64,000 bases of DNA. Origin: Coxiella sp. RIFCSPHIGHO2_12_FULL_42_15 (GTDB lineage: Bacteria; Pseudomonadota; Gammaproteobacteria; Coxiellales; Coxiellaceae). Below the pieces are notes generated by a model that worked only from the letters and a program-made list of their open reading frames with translations, did not search any database and was not told the DNA's origin. Of the stretch, positions 50,640 through 59,957 are shown one piece after another. Every line of letters starts with the position of its first letter. Within the stretch, counting starts at the first letter, position 1. The position numbers were made by a program, and so were the translations under genes. The stretch lies in NCBI GenBank assembly GCA_001797285.1, contig MGOZ01000008.1, positions 1 through 64,000 on the forward strand. Direction: 5' to 3'.

Positions 50640-51462
50640 TCAAACTGGCTCTATAAGGAATCTTAAATTCTTCACACACTTTACGGCTTGCGCCCGCGTG
50701 GTCTGCCGCACGCTCGCAAAGTGTCGTCACTACCTCATTTAAATTTTTTTCCTTTTTGAAAATTCGATATTTTACCCGACTAAAAAAGCTGTGCCTGGTA
50801 TAACTCGCCAGTAATTGATACTTATCAAAAGAACCAGATAATTGCTCTCGAATCATTTTTTCAGCAAGATGCATTCGCTGATCGCCTGAGGCTTTAACTT
50901 TTTTAACGTAACCTAAAGCTACTTTCTTATCATAATGCAAAAATTCTCCTAAAAATGCGACGAAATATTCCAGCTGACCCAAGTGCAATAACGCAACACT
51001 TGTTAAGCAACCCCACTCGGCTTGCAGGCTAAAACGATAACGATTGGAATCTTTATCATGCTGAATACAATGGTAAGCATTACGTAAGCAACCGGGAATA
51101 TGAATTGTCAGCAAGTCATCCGGCTTTCGCAATGCTTTTAACGATCGCAAACGCAGATTCGCGTTTAAAAGAATATAATCCATGAAAAAACGTGCTAAGC
51201 AACTGCCTTTACGATTGGGAAAGCCATCCACGGCATTATCTTGAATTTCATAAGCCCACAATGCTTTTAAAAACTTTTCACGTTGCATTTCCCCCCGTAA
51301 TTTTTTATAGATACCCCGTGCGCATTCGTTGCGAGCTTGGCGAGAGTCTAACGCTGTTGCCAGCCGTTTTTCTAATTGTCTAACAAATTCGCAGCATTCT
51401 TCGTGGGTCTTATTATCAAAATCGTGTAAAAATTCGCAGATCCATGGGTCTTTCATCGTCAT
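50632..51462 (-). CDS. Orphan Cys/Arg-rich helical protein
   Basis: A 276-residue soluble, basic protein of unknown family. It begins MTMKDPWICEFLHDFDNKTHEECCEFVRQLEKRL and has mixed helices throughout; there are several cysteines but no repeating metal motif. A central stretch TIHIPGCLRNAYHCIQHDKDSNRYRFSLQAEWGCLTSVALLHLGQLEYFV is the most hydrophobic. It is convergent with the preceding gene (8 bp overlap) and likely has its own promoter near 51,480. It may be another host-directed protein, but nothing in the sequence proves it. Confidence 0.6.
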   Translation of the reverse strand: MTMKDPWICEFLHDFDNKTHEECCEFVRQLEKRLATALDSRQARNECARGIYKKLRGEMQREKFLKALWAYEIQDNAVDGFPNRKGSCLARFFMDYILLNANLRLRSLKALRKPDDLLTIHIPGCLRNAYHCIQHDKDSNRYRFSLQAEWGCLTSVALLHLGQLEYFVAFLGEFLHYDKKVALGYVKKVKASGDQRMHLAEKMIREQLSGSFDKYQLLASYTRHSFFSRVKYRIFKKEKNLNEVVTTLCERAADHAGASRKVCEEFKIPYRASLIK

Positions 51463-51577
51463 TTTCCTAGGATTGGACAGAATGAAAATGATATTACCAG
51501 ATAAAAATGCAATAAGTCTTATTTAAGGGTTTCAGCAGTTTTCGCTGATCAATAACGATGGGGGTTTCCCCAGGGGG

Positions 51578-51722
51578 GTGTAGCCTCGGATTAATGTATG
51601 CTGCAAAGCGGGTGACGCGAGCCAGAGATCTTGCCGCGCAGGCGAAGCCGAGCAGCGAGATGGCGAGCGGCAGGACCCGCGAACCTTGAGTATGCACTAA
51701 TTACATCAATGCAAGGCTACAC
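51578..51722. mobile_element. MITE-like repeat family C, copy 2
   Basis: A 145 bp element with terminal inverted repeats: GTGTAGCCTCGGATTAATGT at the left and, reversed, GTGTAGCCTTGCATTGATGT at the right. It has no reading frame of its own. The flanks are G/C runs (CAGGGGG and TCCCCCAG). The inside shares AAAGCGGGTGA, AGAGATCTTGCC and GGACCCGCGAAC with copy 1 at 15066-15199. It lies between the orphan gene at 50632 and the 3' end of pdxJ. Confidence 0.75.
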
Positions 51723-51744
51723 TCCCCCAGGGAGAGTATCGTTT

Positions 51745-52479
51745 TTACAAAGCGGCCAACATGAGTTTTTTCATTTCTCGAACGGCAACCGCAAAACCAT
51801 CAAACATGGCTCGCGCAACAATGCTATGACCAATATTCAATTCATTCATCACGCGAATAGCGGCCAACGGTTGCACATTGTGGTAATGCAAACCATGCCC
51901 CGCATTCACGACCAGGCCTTCGGCATTTGCAAACAGTGCCGCATCGATAATTTCTTGCAAAAATCGCCTCTCTGTTTGTCCGTGTGCTTGTGCATATTTT
52001 CCAGTATGTAATTCAACAACCGGCGCACCGCACGCTTTAGCCGCCGCGATTTGTTTTTTATCAGGGTCAATAAATAAAGAAACCTCAATACCCGCTCGAG
52101 CTAAACGCGCGCACACCTGCGTTAAATAGTCCTGCTGCAGAACGACATTTAATCCCCCTTCGGTGGTCAATTCTTCACGACGCTCTGGCACCAAGCAACA
52201 ATATTCCGGTCGAATATGTTCCGCAAATTGCAGCATGGCTTCTGTTGCAGCCATTTCTAAATTCATCGGTACCTGCAATTGTGCTTTTAATATTTCAACA
52301 TCGCGCTCCTGAATATGACGTCGATCTTCCCGCAAATGCAACGTGATACCATCCGCACCATTGTCTTGCGCCATCAAGGCCGCATACGTGGGGTCTGGGT
52401 AACGTGTGCCTCGCGCTTGCCGTAGAGTGGCCACATGATCGATATTAACACCTAAACGAACGGTCTTTTGATGATTCAT
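51745..52479 (-). CDS. pdxJ: Pyridoxine 5'-phosphate synthase
   Basis: A 244-residue TIM-barrel enzyme that condenses 3-amino-2-oxopropyl phosphate with deoxyxylulose 5-phosphate to make pyridoxine 5'-phosphate. Signature parts are [38 protein letters not shown], the catalytic Glu in NLEMAAT, and [12 protein letters not shown]. An open frame reaches 52494, but the ATG at 52479 has a GAGG site at the proper distance. It follows recO by 11 bp, as in E. coli. Confidence 0.96.
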   Translation of the reverse strand: MNHQKTVRLGVNIDHVATLRQARGTRYPDPTYAALMAQDNGADGITLHLREDRRHIQERDVEILKAQLQVPMNLEMAATEAMLQFAEHIRPEYCCLVPERREELTTEGGLNVVLQQDYLTQVCARLARAGIEVSLFIDPDKKQIAAAKACGAPVVELHTGKYAQAHGQTERRFLQEIIDAALFANAEGLVVNAGHGLHYHNVQPLAAIRVMNELNIGHSIVARAMFDGFAVAVREMKKLMLAAL

Positions 52480-52490
52480 GTTTTTTATCC

Positions 52491-53198
52491 TCAACGTAAA
52501 AGATCTCTACTTTTAATGGGTTTATCTCCCAAATGGCGAGTTAATACTAAACGCAGCAATCGTTTAGCCTCGTTTAATTGTGTCGCGCACTGAAATTGTT
52601 CGTAGTGCAACGCCAGCAAACTGGCACCAGAAAAAATATCAGTTGCCTGCCCACACACACTTCGAACAAAACCACGATCCGGAATATACCGATAATACTG
52701 CTCAGCAATAATAGCCACTCCTGTTTGCACTTCTTCTGTTAGCGATAACCCATAACCTAATTCATGCAATAATTTTTTTTCAAAACGGCGCAACGTTGAA
52801 GATAATTTTTCTGTGTGGACCATTTGCTGCAAAGTCTCTTGATAAACCACAAATAATTGCGGATAAGGATCCTCACGCTGCAATAATCGCAGTAAAACTT
52901 CATTGAGGTAAAATCCACACAAAAGCGCCTCGCCTTTTAACAATAGCGGCGCCATTGAAAACTCCACCTGACCCAATGTTTTTAGTTCACCGCGTCCCGA
53001 CCATGAAATTAACATCGGAAAAAATAATTCGATTTTTCCACGATAGCGAGACTTTAAGCCCCGTGCGCTACGCGCCAGTGCGACCACACGACCGTGATTT
53101 TCCGTAAAAAACTCGACAATCCAGCTCGTATTGCTGTAAGGTCGGCGATGCAAAACATATGCCGGCTCCAAATCAACACGCTGCATAACAACGCTCAT
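52491..53198 (-). CDS. recO: DNA repair protein RecO
   Basis: A 235-residue recombination mediator that loads RecA with RecR at gaps. The N-terminal OB-fold contains [35 protein letters not shown] and the rest is helical ([21 protein letters not shown]). The start overlaps the era stop (TAATG), part of the conserved rnc-era-recO-pdxJ block. Confidence 0.95.
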   Translation of the reverse strand: MSVVMQRVDLEPAYVLHRRPYSNTSWIVEFFTENHGRVVALARSARGLKSRYRGKIELFFPMLISWSGRGELKTLGQVEFSMAPLLLKGEALLCGFYLNEVLLRLLQREDPYPQLFVVYQETLQQMVHTEKLSSTLRRFEKKLLHELGYGLSLTEEVQTGVAIIAEQYYRYIPDRGFVRSVCGQATDIFSGASLLALHYEQFQCATQLNEAKRLLRLVLTRHLGDKPIKSRDLLR

Positions 53199-54100
53199 TA
53201 TCTTTCATCGTCATAACCCAATTGACGCAGCATTTTTTCATCATCTGTCCAACCGGGTTTGACCTTCACCCACAGCTGCACATACGCTTGTTTTTGAAAA
53301 TATTGCTCAATATCACGGCGTGCTAATTTGCCAATTTTTCGCAATTGATCGCCACCTTTACCGATAACAATGGGTTTATGGCTTTCTTTTTCAACCCAAA
53401 TAACCGCTGAAACTCGCACCAAATCGGGCTCCTCTATGAATGCCTCAATGGTGACCGTCAGTGAATACGGTAACTCTTTTTCGAGGTGTCGCATTAACTT
53501 TTCGCGAATCATTTCTGCAACAATGAATGGCAGACTGCGATCACTCACTTGATCTTCCTCAAATAAATAAGGCGATTCTGGCAAATATTTTTTAATTTGC
53601 TCTTTCAATAGCATCACTTGTTCGCCCAAACGGGCGGATATTGGCACCACGGTTTTAAACGGATATTTTTCTTCAAATGTCTTCAAAAGCGGTAACAAAT
53701 CCGAACGCTGTTGTAATTTATCAATTTTGTTGACGGCTAAAATAACGGGAATTTTTATTTTTTTTAAATGCGATAATACCCACTCATCGTCTGTGGTCCA
53801 TCGCGTACAATCAATGACAAGTACGATCACATCCACGTCATGTAACGTTCGCAGGGCGGCACGATTTAAATAACGATTTAAAGCGCGCTGAGCACTTTGA
53901 TGCAGTCCAGGCGTATCCACAAAGATCCATTGGTAGGGATCTTCGGTTGCAATACCTAATAACCGATGTCGTGTAGTCTGTGGTTTTGCGGAAGTAATAC
54001 TTAATTTAAATCCCAACAAATCATTCAACAGCGTTGATTTTCCAACGTTAGGGCGGCCAATAATTGCAGCAAATCCACAATACGTTATTTTATTTGTCAT
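53198..54100 (-). CDS. era: GTPase Era
   Basis: A 300-residue GTPase needed for 16S rRNA maturation and 30S assembly. G motifs are [18 protein letters not shown] and NKID; the C-terminal KH domain contains [24 protein letters not shown]. The open frame extends to 54349, but that part lies within rnc and is not Era-like; the Met at 54100 ([13 protein letters not shown]) is the start and overlaps the rnc end by 11 bp. Confidence 0.96.
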   Translation of the reverse strand: MTNKITYCGFAAIIGRPNVGKSTLLNDLLGFKLSITSAKPQTTRHRLLGIATEDPYQWIFVDTPGLHQSAQRALNRYLNRAALRTLHDVDVIVLVIDCTRWTTDDEWVLSHLKKIKIPVILAVNKIDKLQQRSDLLPLLKTFEEKYPFKTVVPISARLGEQVMLLKEQIKKYLPESPYLFEEDQVSDRSLPFIVAEMIREKLMRHLEKELPYSLTVTIEAFIEEPDLVRVSAVIWVEKESHKPIVIGKGGDQLRKIGKLARRDIEQYFQKQAYVQLWVKVKPGWTDDEKMLRQLGYDDER

Positions 54101-54764
54101 GTAATAATTCCAAAAAACGTTCCGCCGCGATTCGTTCTGCTCTACGCCGACTGGTACTGATCCCTTCCGAACGATGTGGCAAACCTTCCACTGAGCAAAC
54201 CACACGAAATATCTGCTCATGCGCTTTTCCGGAAGGAAATGATTCGTAAAGCGGTAGCGGAAATTTATGTGCTTGCAACCATTCTTGCAGTGCCGTTTTA
54301 GGGTCTTTAGCCGCTGATTGTGGGGATAAGTCATGCAGCTTCTGCCCAAACCAGTCCATAATACACGCTCGCACAGAGTCCATTCCGCTATCTAAATAAA
54401 TGGCGCCAATCAGTGCTTCCACGGCATCCGCTAAAATAGAATGACGTTGCGCACCACCGCTTTTGCGCTCACCCACGCCTAAGATAAGGGCTTCACTTAA
54501 CTGCAATTCTAACGCTAAATCGACTAACGCTTCACGATTCACTAAAGAAGAACGCAACCGACTTAACTCACCTTCTTTTGCGCGCGGATAATGTTGATAC
54601 AATTCCACGGAAATGACAAATCCTAAAATCGCATCCCCCAAAAACTCTAAACGCTCATTATTGATAGAACCAACGCTGCGATGTCGCAACGCTTGCTTCA
54701 ATAATTCAATATGTTGAAAAACATATCCTAATCGCTCGGTGAGAGTTTGAAAATTATCATCCAC
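54090..54764 (-). CDS. rnc: Ribonuclease III
   Basis: A 224-residue double-strand RNA endonuclease for rRNA and mRNA processing. The catalytic signature is NNERLEFLGDAILGFVIS with a second acidic cluster at ADAVEALIGAIYLD; a C-terminal dsRNA-binding domain begins near DPKTALQEWLQ. It lies 13 bp downstream of lepA with no lepB between them. Confidence 0.96.
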   Translation of the reverse strand: MDDNFQTLTERLGYVFQHIELLKQALRHRSVGSINNERLEFLGDAILGFVISVELYQHYPRAKEGELSRLRSSLVNREALVDLALELQLSEALILGVGERKSGGAQRHSILADAVEALIGAIYLDSGMDSVRACIMDWFGQKLHDLSPQSAAKDPKTALQEWLQAHKFPLPLYESFPSGKAHEQIFRVVCSVEGLPHRSEGISTSRRRAERIAAERFLELLHDK

Positions 54765-54777
54765 GTTATAATCACTC

Positions 54778-56601
54778 CTAGGACTTACTTTTATCCACTT
54801 TCAATACTGCCAAAAAGGCTTCTTGCGGTATGGCAACTTTACCCACTTGTTTCATGCGTTTTTTACCCTCTTTTTGCTTTTCGAGTAATTTTCGCTTACG
54901 TGTCACATCGCCGCCATAACATTTTGCCGTGACGTTTTTCCGCAATGCTTTAACCGTAGTACGTGCAATAATTTTTGTACCAATCGCCGCCTGAATGGGA
55001 ATTTCAAACATTTGACGTGGAATTAATTCTTTTAGTTTTTCTGTTAAATCACGTCCTCGCGAAGCCGCATTTTCTCGATGAAGAATCGCGGCAAGTGCAT
55101 CGACTTTATTTTCACTGATGATCACATCTAATTTTACTAAATCTGCCGCCGTAAAATGGTCAAAGCTATAATCCAATGAAGCAAAACCACGTGAAGTTGA
55201 TTTTAATCGATCAAAGAAATCCAACACCACTTCACTCATCGGAATTTCATACGTTAATGAAACTTGATTGCTTAAATACAATAATTTCTTTTGAACACCA
55301 CGTCGCTCAATACAGAGCGTAATCACAGAACCCAAATGTTCCGCTGGCGTTAGAATATTCACCAACGCAACGGGCTCTCGAATTTCTTGAATTTTATTCG
55401 GTTCTGGTAAACGACTGGGATTATCGATGTAAAGCACTTCACCGGTTTTTGTCACAATTTCATAAACAACGGTGGGTGCCGTCGTGATGAGATCCAAATC
55501 ATACTCACGTTCTAAACGCTCTTGCACAATTTCCATATGCAACATACCTAAAAAACCACAACGAAAACCAAAACCTAAAGCATCGGATGATTCGGGTTCA
55601 TAAAATAAGGCGGCATCGTTCAAACGGAGTTTTGCTAACGCCTCACGAAATGCTTCATAATCTTCAGATTCAACGGGAAACATGCCGGCAAAAACTTGCG
55701 GCTTCACATGTTTAAAACCCGGCAAAGGTTTATCGGCCGATTTTTTGGCGTGCGTCAATGTATCCCCTACAGGCGCACCAAAAATATCTTTAATGCTCGC
55801 CACCACAAAACCCACTTCACCCACTCGCAATTGCGACAAAATTTGGCGCTTCGGGGAGAAAATACCCAGTTGATCGACTTGATACTCTTTACCGGTCGAC
55901 ATCACTTTGATTTTCTCTCCTTTACGCAAAATGCCATGTTTAATGCGCACGAGCGAAACCACACCTAAATAGCTATCAAACCAGGAATCGATAATCAATG
56001 CTTGCAATGGTTCATCCGCAGAACCCACGGGCGCTGGAATTTTTTGAATGAGTTGTTCTAATAATTCATGAATACCAATACCCGATTTTGCACTGACTTC
56101 AATGGCATCGGTGGCGTCGATGCCAATGACATCTTCAATTTCTTGTTTCACGCGATCGGGCTCAGCTTGCGGTAAATCAATTTTATTTAATACCGGCAAC
56201 ACTTCCAAACCCTGCTCTAATGCGGTGTAACAGGTGGCCACCGTTTGAGCCTCCACGCCTTGCGCCGCATCCACCACCAAGAGCGCCCCCTCACAGGCAG
56301 ATAATGAACGTGATACCTCGTAGGAAAAATCCACATGGCCCGGTGTATCAATGAAATTGAGTTGGTAAACTTCACCGTCCTTCGCGCGATAAGAGAGAGT
56401 GACGCTTTGTGCTTTAATGGTAATACCGCGTTCGCGCTCAATATCCATAGAATCAAGTACTTGCGCTTTCATTTCGCGATCGCTCAACCCACCACAGACT
56501 TGAATAAAGCGGTCCGCTAAGGTAGATTTACCATGGTCGATGTGAGCGATAATCGAGAAATTTCTAATTCGGGGCAGAGGAATTTCTGCTGTTTCTATCA
56601 T
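54778..56601 (-). CDS. lepA: Translation elongation factor 4 (LepA)
   Basis: A 607-residue ribosomal GTPase. GTP-binding motifs are [25 protein letters not shown] and NKIDLPQA; the LepA-specific C-terminal domain includes REMFEI-like [22 protein letters not shown] and [24 protein letters not shown]. In many relatives lepB (signal peptidase I) follows directly, but here rnc follows. Confidence 0.97.
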   Translation of the reverse strand: MIETAEIPLPRIRNFSIIAHIDHGKSTLADRFIQVCGGLSDREMKAQVLDSMDIERERGITIKAQSVTLSYRAKDGEVYQLNFIDTPGHVDFSYEVSRSLSACEGALLVVDAAQGVEAQTVATCYTALEQGLEVLPVLNKIDLPQAEPDRVKQEIEDVIGIDATDAIEVSAKSGIGIHELLEQLIQKIPAPVGSADEPLQALIIDSWFDSYLGVVSLVRIKHGILRKGEKIKVMSTGKEYQVDQLGIFSPKRQILSQLRVGEVGFVVASIKDIFGAPVGDTLTHAKKSADKPLPGFKHVKPQVFAGMFPVESEDYEAFREALAKLRLNDAALFYEPESSDALGFGFRCGFLGMLHMEIVQERLEREYDLDLITTAPTVVYEIVTKTGEVLYIDNPSRLPEPNKIQEIREPVALVNILTPAEHLGSVITLCIERRGVQKKLLYLSNQVSLTYEIPMSEVVLDFFDRLKSTSRGFASLDYSFDHFTAADLVKLDVIISENKVDALAAILHRENAASRGRDLTEKLKELIPRQMFEIPIQAAIGTKIIARTTVKALRKNVTAKCYGGDVTRKRKLLEKQKEGKKRMKQVGKVAIPQEAFLAVLKVDKSKS

Positions 56602-56855
56602 AAAGTTCCGTTAAATTTGTGGACAACATAAAAGCGACGCGCTTATGCCCGCCCATCTTAACAAGAATCCTTTGGTAAGCCTAGTGTTACACCAGATGTA
56701 AACGATAAGCAATGAATTTGATTTTTAAGCAGCGGTGTTAAATTTTTTTTAATAAAAATTTTCAAGAAATAAAAATATTCCGCTCCATTTTTTCCATTCG
56801 TTTGACAACATCTTGCAATTCATTTAGCGTAGCAAACACTTTATTCTGATAGTTC

Positions 56856-56888
56856 ATTTTTACCAAAATATTTATCTGAAACACTATA
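56856..56888 (+). mobile_element. MITE family B, solo terminal repeat
   Basis: 33 bases identical to 14471-14503, containing ACCAAAATATTTATCTGAAA and ACACTATA. No matching second end is found within several hundred bases on either side, so this is a remnant. Confidence 0.8.
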
Positions 56889-56932
56889 CTAAAAGCGTTT
56901 CAAAATTAGGTGCCTCAGATGACCAACAAGAA

Positions 56933-57062
56933 TTTTTTTTAACGCAGAGACGCAGAGGTACAAAGAACGCAAAGGGAAGAATAATATTTAATACTTTAGA
57001 ATGGATTAGAATAATATTCTTTCTTTGCGCCTTTGTACCTCTGCGTCTCTGCGTTAAAAAAA
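56933..57062. repeat. Long inverted repeat with AACGCAGAGACGCAGAGG arms
   Basis: Arms of about 45 bp (56933-56985 and 57011-57062) read TTAACGCAGAGACGCAGAGG, TACAAAG, CGCAAAG and AATATT in opposite orientations around a short AT-rich centre. Similar CGCAGAGACGCAGAG arms are known as interspersed repeats in many unrelated bacterial genomes. Confidence 0.85.
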
Positions 57063-57135
57063 TAACTCAGCGCTGGCAGAGGGTTGTGGCAAAGCCTAAT
57101 TTCCAAACGCTTGCAGTATATAGAAGGAGTTTTTT

Positions 57136-59001
57136 ATGCGTGCTCATTTTGAAGATATTCATAACGTCGAACTTCCCATCACTTCTTTTAGTGAAATCAC
57201 AACCCCGATGAAAGAAGAAAAATACGAAGAAAAATTGTGGACTCACAGCCTTGCTCACCAAGGTAAAGGATCAGCACTCTTTAAAACAGCACAAGGCGTT
57301 TTTTTTGGCGGCGTCAATATAGCCGTCAACTGGTTTTCTCTTGAAGGAAATTACAGAGAAAAAATCTCACCGGAAATACGTTACACAGCAAATGTGCTTT
57401 TTGCGCTTGCCACTTTCGATTCAAATTTATTTTCAAAAATTCTTCCTGAACTGGGCAACAAAGTAGAAGGCTTAGAACTCGATATCGACCGTGGTATATT
57501 AAAAAATATTATTTTTGATGGCCCACAAACACGATTTTATACGAATCTCGCCAGAAAACTGGCGGAAGGAATGTATGAAAGTGAGCACACACGGATTGTT
57601 GTGGCGATTGATCCCAGTAACTTGCAAATCTATCGCCGTCATCACTTTCTAGAAGAAAGTGAGTACCTCAACTTCCTAGAAGAAGGCACACAAACCGTCA
57701 TCATTCCTAAAAAATTTATTAACATGGCTCGTCTTCTGCAAGCCCATTATCAAAAAACTTATAAAAAAGATCTCATCTTTATCAATCGCAACGACTTAAC
57801 TCAATATCAACAGAATTTTTATCAAAGCGCCTCATTACCGCAAAAGTTGGTCATATTAACGAGTTTCAAACCGAATCCCGAGGAAATAGAGGCGCGCACG
57901 CAGTTAATTCGCTTTTACGACGTCAGTTGGCTTGCAAGGTTATGGCATGATTTTAAAAATGAGCCTTTTTCCGAAGCCTCTTTCACAGCGCTAAAAGCAC
58001 TCGGCGCCACATTATTGTGGAATATTTCTAAAGGTTTTCCTGGATTAGTCGTATTATTAACCGGCACTGTCGCATTAAGCGGTATTGAAGGCGCAACCTT
58101 GGTGGAATCTCGTTTTTGGCGCGGCGTCATTTTTGTCATTAACTTCTTTGTGAGTTTATTGGGAAAAACCCTTATTAATAATTCACTCAAAGGTAATGAC
58201 ACTGATCGAGAGCTGCATAAATTATTTGAAAAACTATTTCATTGTCCCCGTACCATTTTTGATTTTGATGTTTATAAAGCATTATTATCCATGTTGGTGA
58301 CTCTCATCTCCGTGTTCCCTTATGTAATTTGTACTGCCTGGTTTTATACGGCGGAAGGATTGCAAAATGCATTAAATGAATGTAATTACATTTTTAATAC
58401 GGATTTTACCTTTTCTCCTAGCATGGCGGATTTCATTACGTTTTCTGCAGTACTCACCAGCGTACCGCTCGCCTTTGTTACCAACACTCAGCCTTTTTAT
58501 AATTATTTAAAAAAAGCTTCGAATGCCTCTGCAACGCACGCAGTAACCACACAAGCAGTCAAGGCATTGTGGTATTCTTTCGTCATTGCCTCTCTTTTGG
58601 ATAGCATTAAATTCGGCGATAATGCCGCATTTAACGTCGATAAAACCTGGGGTATTCTCGAAAACCGCTATCCCGGATTTGCGAATTTCGCCGACGATTA
58701 CGCGTTAGCAGAACCCTTCACTCGCTACATCATTGCCGCTGGTGTTGCCATTTTGTCTACCGTATTCTGTATGGCAAAAGCGGAACCGAACTTTGACGCC
58801 GCAATGAAACTTTCAAAGCAAGTTTTTTATGTAACCGCAAATAGTGTATCTTCTATCGCAGGCAATTGTTGCGGGTGGTTCACGCGCTCGGGAAATGGAG
58901 TCGATATCCAAGCAGTCTTACTGTCAGCTCCACCGCCTGAGGTTGAAGAAGTAGCTTCTTTGCAGGGGCACTATCGGTCGCAATTTACTGGCGTCTCCTA
59001 G
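57136..59001 (+). CDS. Large multi-pass membrane orphan, candidate secreted effector
   Basis: A 621-residue protein of no family I recognise. Residues 1-285 are mostly soluble with charged stretches; from about 287 there are six or so hydrophobic segments (near 290-325, 333-352, 385-412, 435-455, 480-500 and 548-566). The last 60 residues are soluble and include PPPEVEEVASLQGHYRS, an acidic patch like the E-block of Dot/Icm substrates. No signal peptide is seen, which argues against ordinary Sec-only envelope proteins. A good ribosome site precedes the ATG. Its stop codon TAG is formed by the first bases of a family D element. Confidence 0.6.
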   Translation: MRAHFEDIHNVELPITSFSEITTPMKEEKYEEKLWTHSLAHQGKGSALFKTAQGVFFGGVNIAVNWFSLEGNYREKISPEIRYTANVLFALATFDSNLFSKILPELGNKVEGLELDIDRGILKNIIFDGPQTRFYTNLARKLAEGMYESEHTRIVVAIDPSNLQIYRRHHFLEESEYLNFLEEGTQTVIIPKKFINMARLLQAHYQKTYKKDLIFINRNDLTQYQQNFYQSASLPQKLVILTSFKPNPEEIEARTQLIRFYDVSWLARLWHDFKNEPFSEASFTALKALGATLLWNISKGFPGLVVLLTGTVALSGIEGATLVESRFWRGVIFVINFFVSLLGKTLINNSLKGNDTDRELHKLFEKLFHCPRTIFDFDVYKALLSMLVTLISVFPYVICTAWFYTAEGLQNALNECNYIFNTDFTFSPSMADFITFSAVLTSVPLAFVTNTQPFYNYLKKASNASATHAVTTQAVKALWYSFVIASLLDSIKFGDNAAFNVDKTWGILENRYPGFANFADDYALAEPFTRYIIAAGVAILSTVFCMAKAEPNFDAAMKLSKQVFYVTANSVSSIAGNCCGWFTRSGNGVDIQAVLLSAPPPEVEEVASLQGHYRSQFTGVS

Positions 59002-59199
59002 CCGGATATTTCACATCGAACGGCGAGGGTCGGTATGCCGCTAACAGGAAGGTCTTTTGTTTGAAGGGCGTCGCGACCAGGGAGGGTAAGGAGCGTCGAG
59101 CACAGGATGTGCGTCCCTGAAAACAAAAGACCTTCCCGTTGGCGGCAGAGCACTTCGTGTGGCCGTCATCTTCAAAAGGCAACCTGAAATATCCAGGCC
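59000..59199. mobile_element. Family D MITE-like element
   Basis: About 200 bp. Outer inverted ends are TAGCCGGATATTTCA (left) and, reversed, TGGCCTGGATATTTCAGG (right). An inner inverted repeat of about 26 bp, AGGAAGGTCTTTTGTTT and complement, lies at 59037-59152. The right part (CACTTCGTGTGGCCGTCATC) matches 33652-33713. No coding capacity. Confidence 0.7.
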
Positions 59200-59204
59200 A
59201 GTTA

Positions 59205-59942
59205 TTAAAAATCCCTCATCATTCTCTTCATGAATGCATCAAACAGCGGAACAGTAAAAGCAGTTTCGCCATGGGATGGGCTGTAAATTAGCCCTTTTGC
59301 AATTAATTGGCTGGGTGTTGGTCCTAAATCAGTAACTTTTTTCCCAAGTGTTGCCGCAATCCCACCCGACGAAAAAGGCCCAGAACCTAGTTCAGCCATC
59401 GCTCGCAAATAACGTTTTTGCATGGTAGTGAGCTGATCAAAGCGAACTCGAAAGAAACTTGCATCGAGATCATTAACAGCATGTATCGTTGCTTCCCTGG
59501 CATCTCCCTGAGTAATCGGGGTTTCTGTAGCAATATCCCACGCATGTTTTTCCCATTCTTGCAAAAAATAAGCATATCCTGATGTTTGTTGTAAAATTTC
59601 ATTTAATGCACTTTCAGTGTAGCAAACTCCAAGTTTCTCGGCTGGAATAACCAGTGCTTGAAGAGCAGATTCACGATCCAGTTGACCCACATGATTAAAC
59701 TCAAATAACCGTTCTGCATAGGTTTTAGCTTCCCCCATTTTTCCTGCGATTTGTGGTAAGCCTGCAGCCACCATGGTGATAGGCAGTAGATTTTGAGCTG
59801 CAACATGAAAAGCCTTAATGAGCGAGGCCAGCTCTTGCTCATTAATAACTTGAAGTTCATCAATAAAAAGAATAATTGCCGTGCTTTTTTCTTTGGCGAA
59901 TAAAAGTGGAGATGCGAGGCGCGAAATAAAGCAGGGCCGCAT
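59205..59942 (-). pseudogene. 5'-truncated AAA ATPase
   Basis: A 245-residue fragment. It begins just before the Walker B motif (AIILFIDELQ) and continues with the family's C-terminal part (AAGLPQIAGKMGEAKTYAERLFEF, TSGYAYFLQEWEKHAWD, a winged-helix DQLTTMQKRYLRAMAELG). The Walker A region and roughly 100 residues are missing, because the end of the next ATPase gene lies only 15 bp upstream. Without a P-loop it cannot be an active ATPase by itself. Confidence 0.75.
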
Positions 59943-59957
59943 CCTCTATAAAAATAA

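Larger units (their letters stand above)
56602..57135. other. Gap upstream of the 57136 gene: MITE end and long inverted repeat
   Basis: 534 bp without a credible gene. It holds one family B MITE end at 56856-56888 with no partner end, and a long inverted repeat at 56933-57062. The ribosome site AGAAGGAG for the next gene is at 57121-57128. Confidence 0.75.

Noticed and set aside
53370-54349. 383-residue version of Era and other long upstream-extended frames (NuoI, NuoH, GltX, PdxJ, MreD)
   Set aside because: The extra N-terminal residues overlap the neighbouring genes and do not resemble the families; internal starts with proper ribosome sites or stop-start overlaps were chosen.
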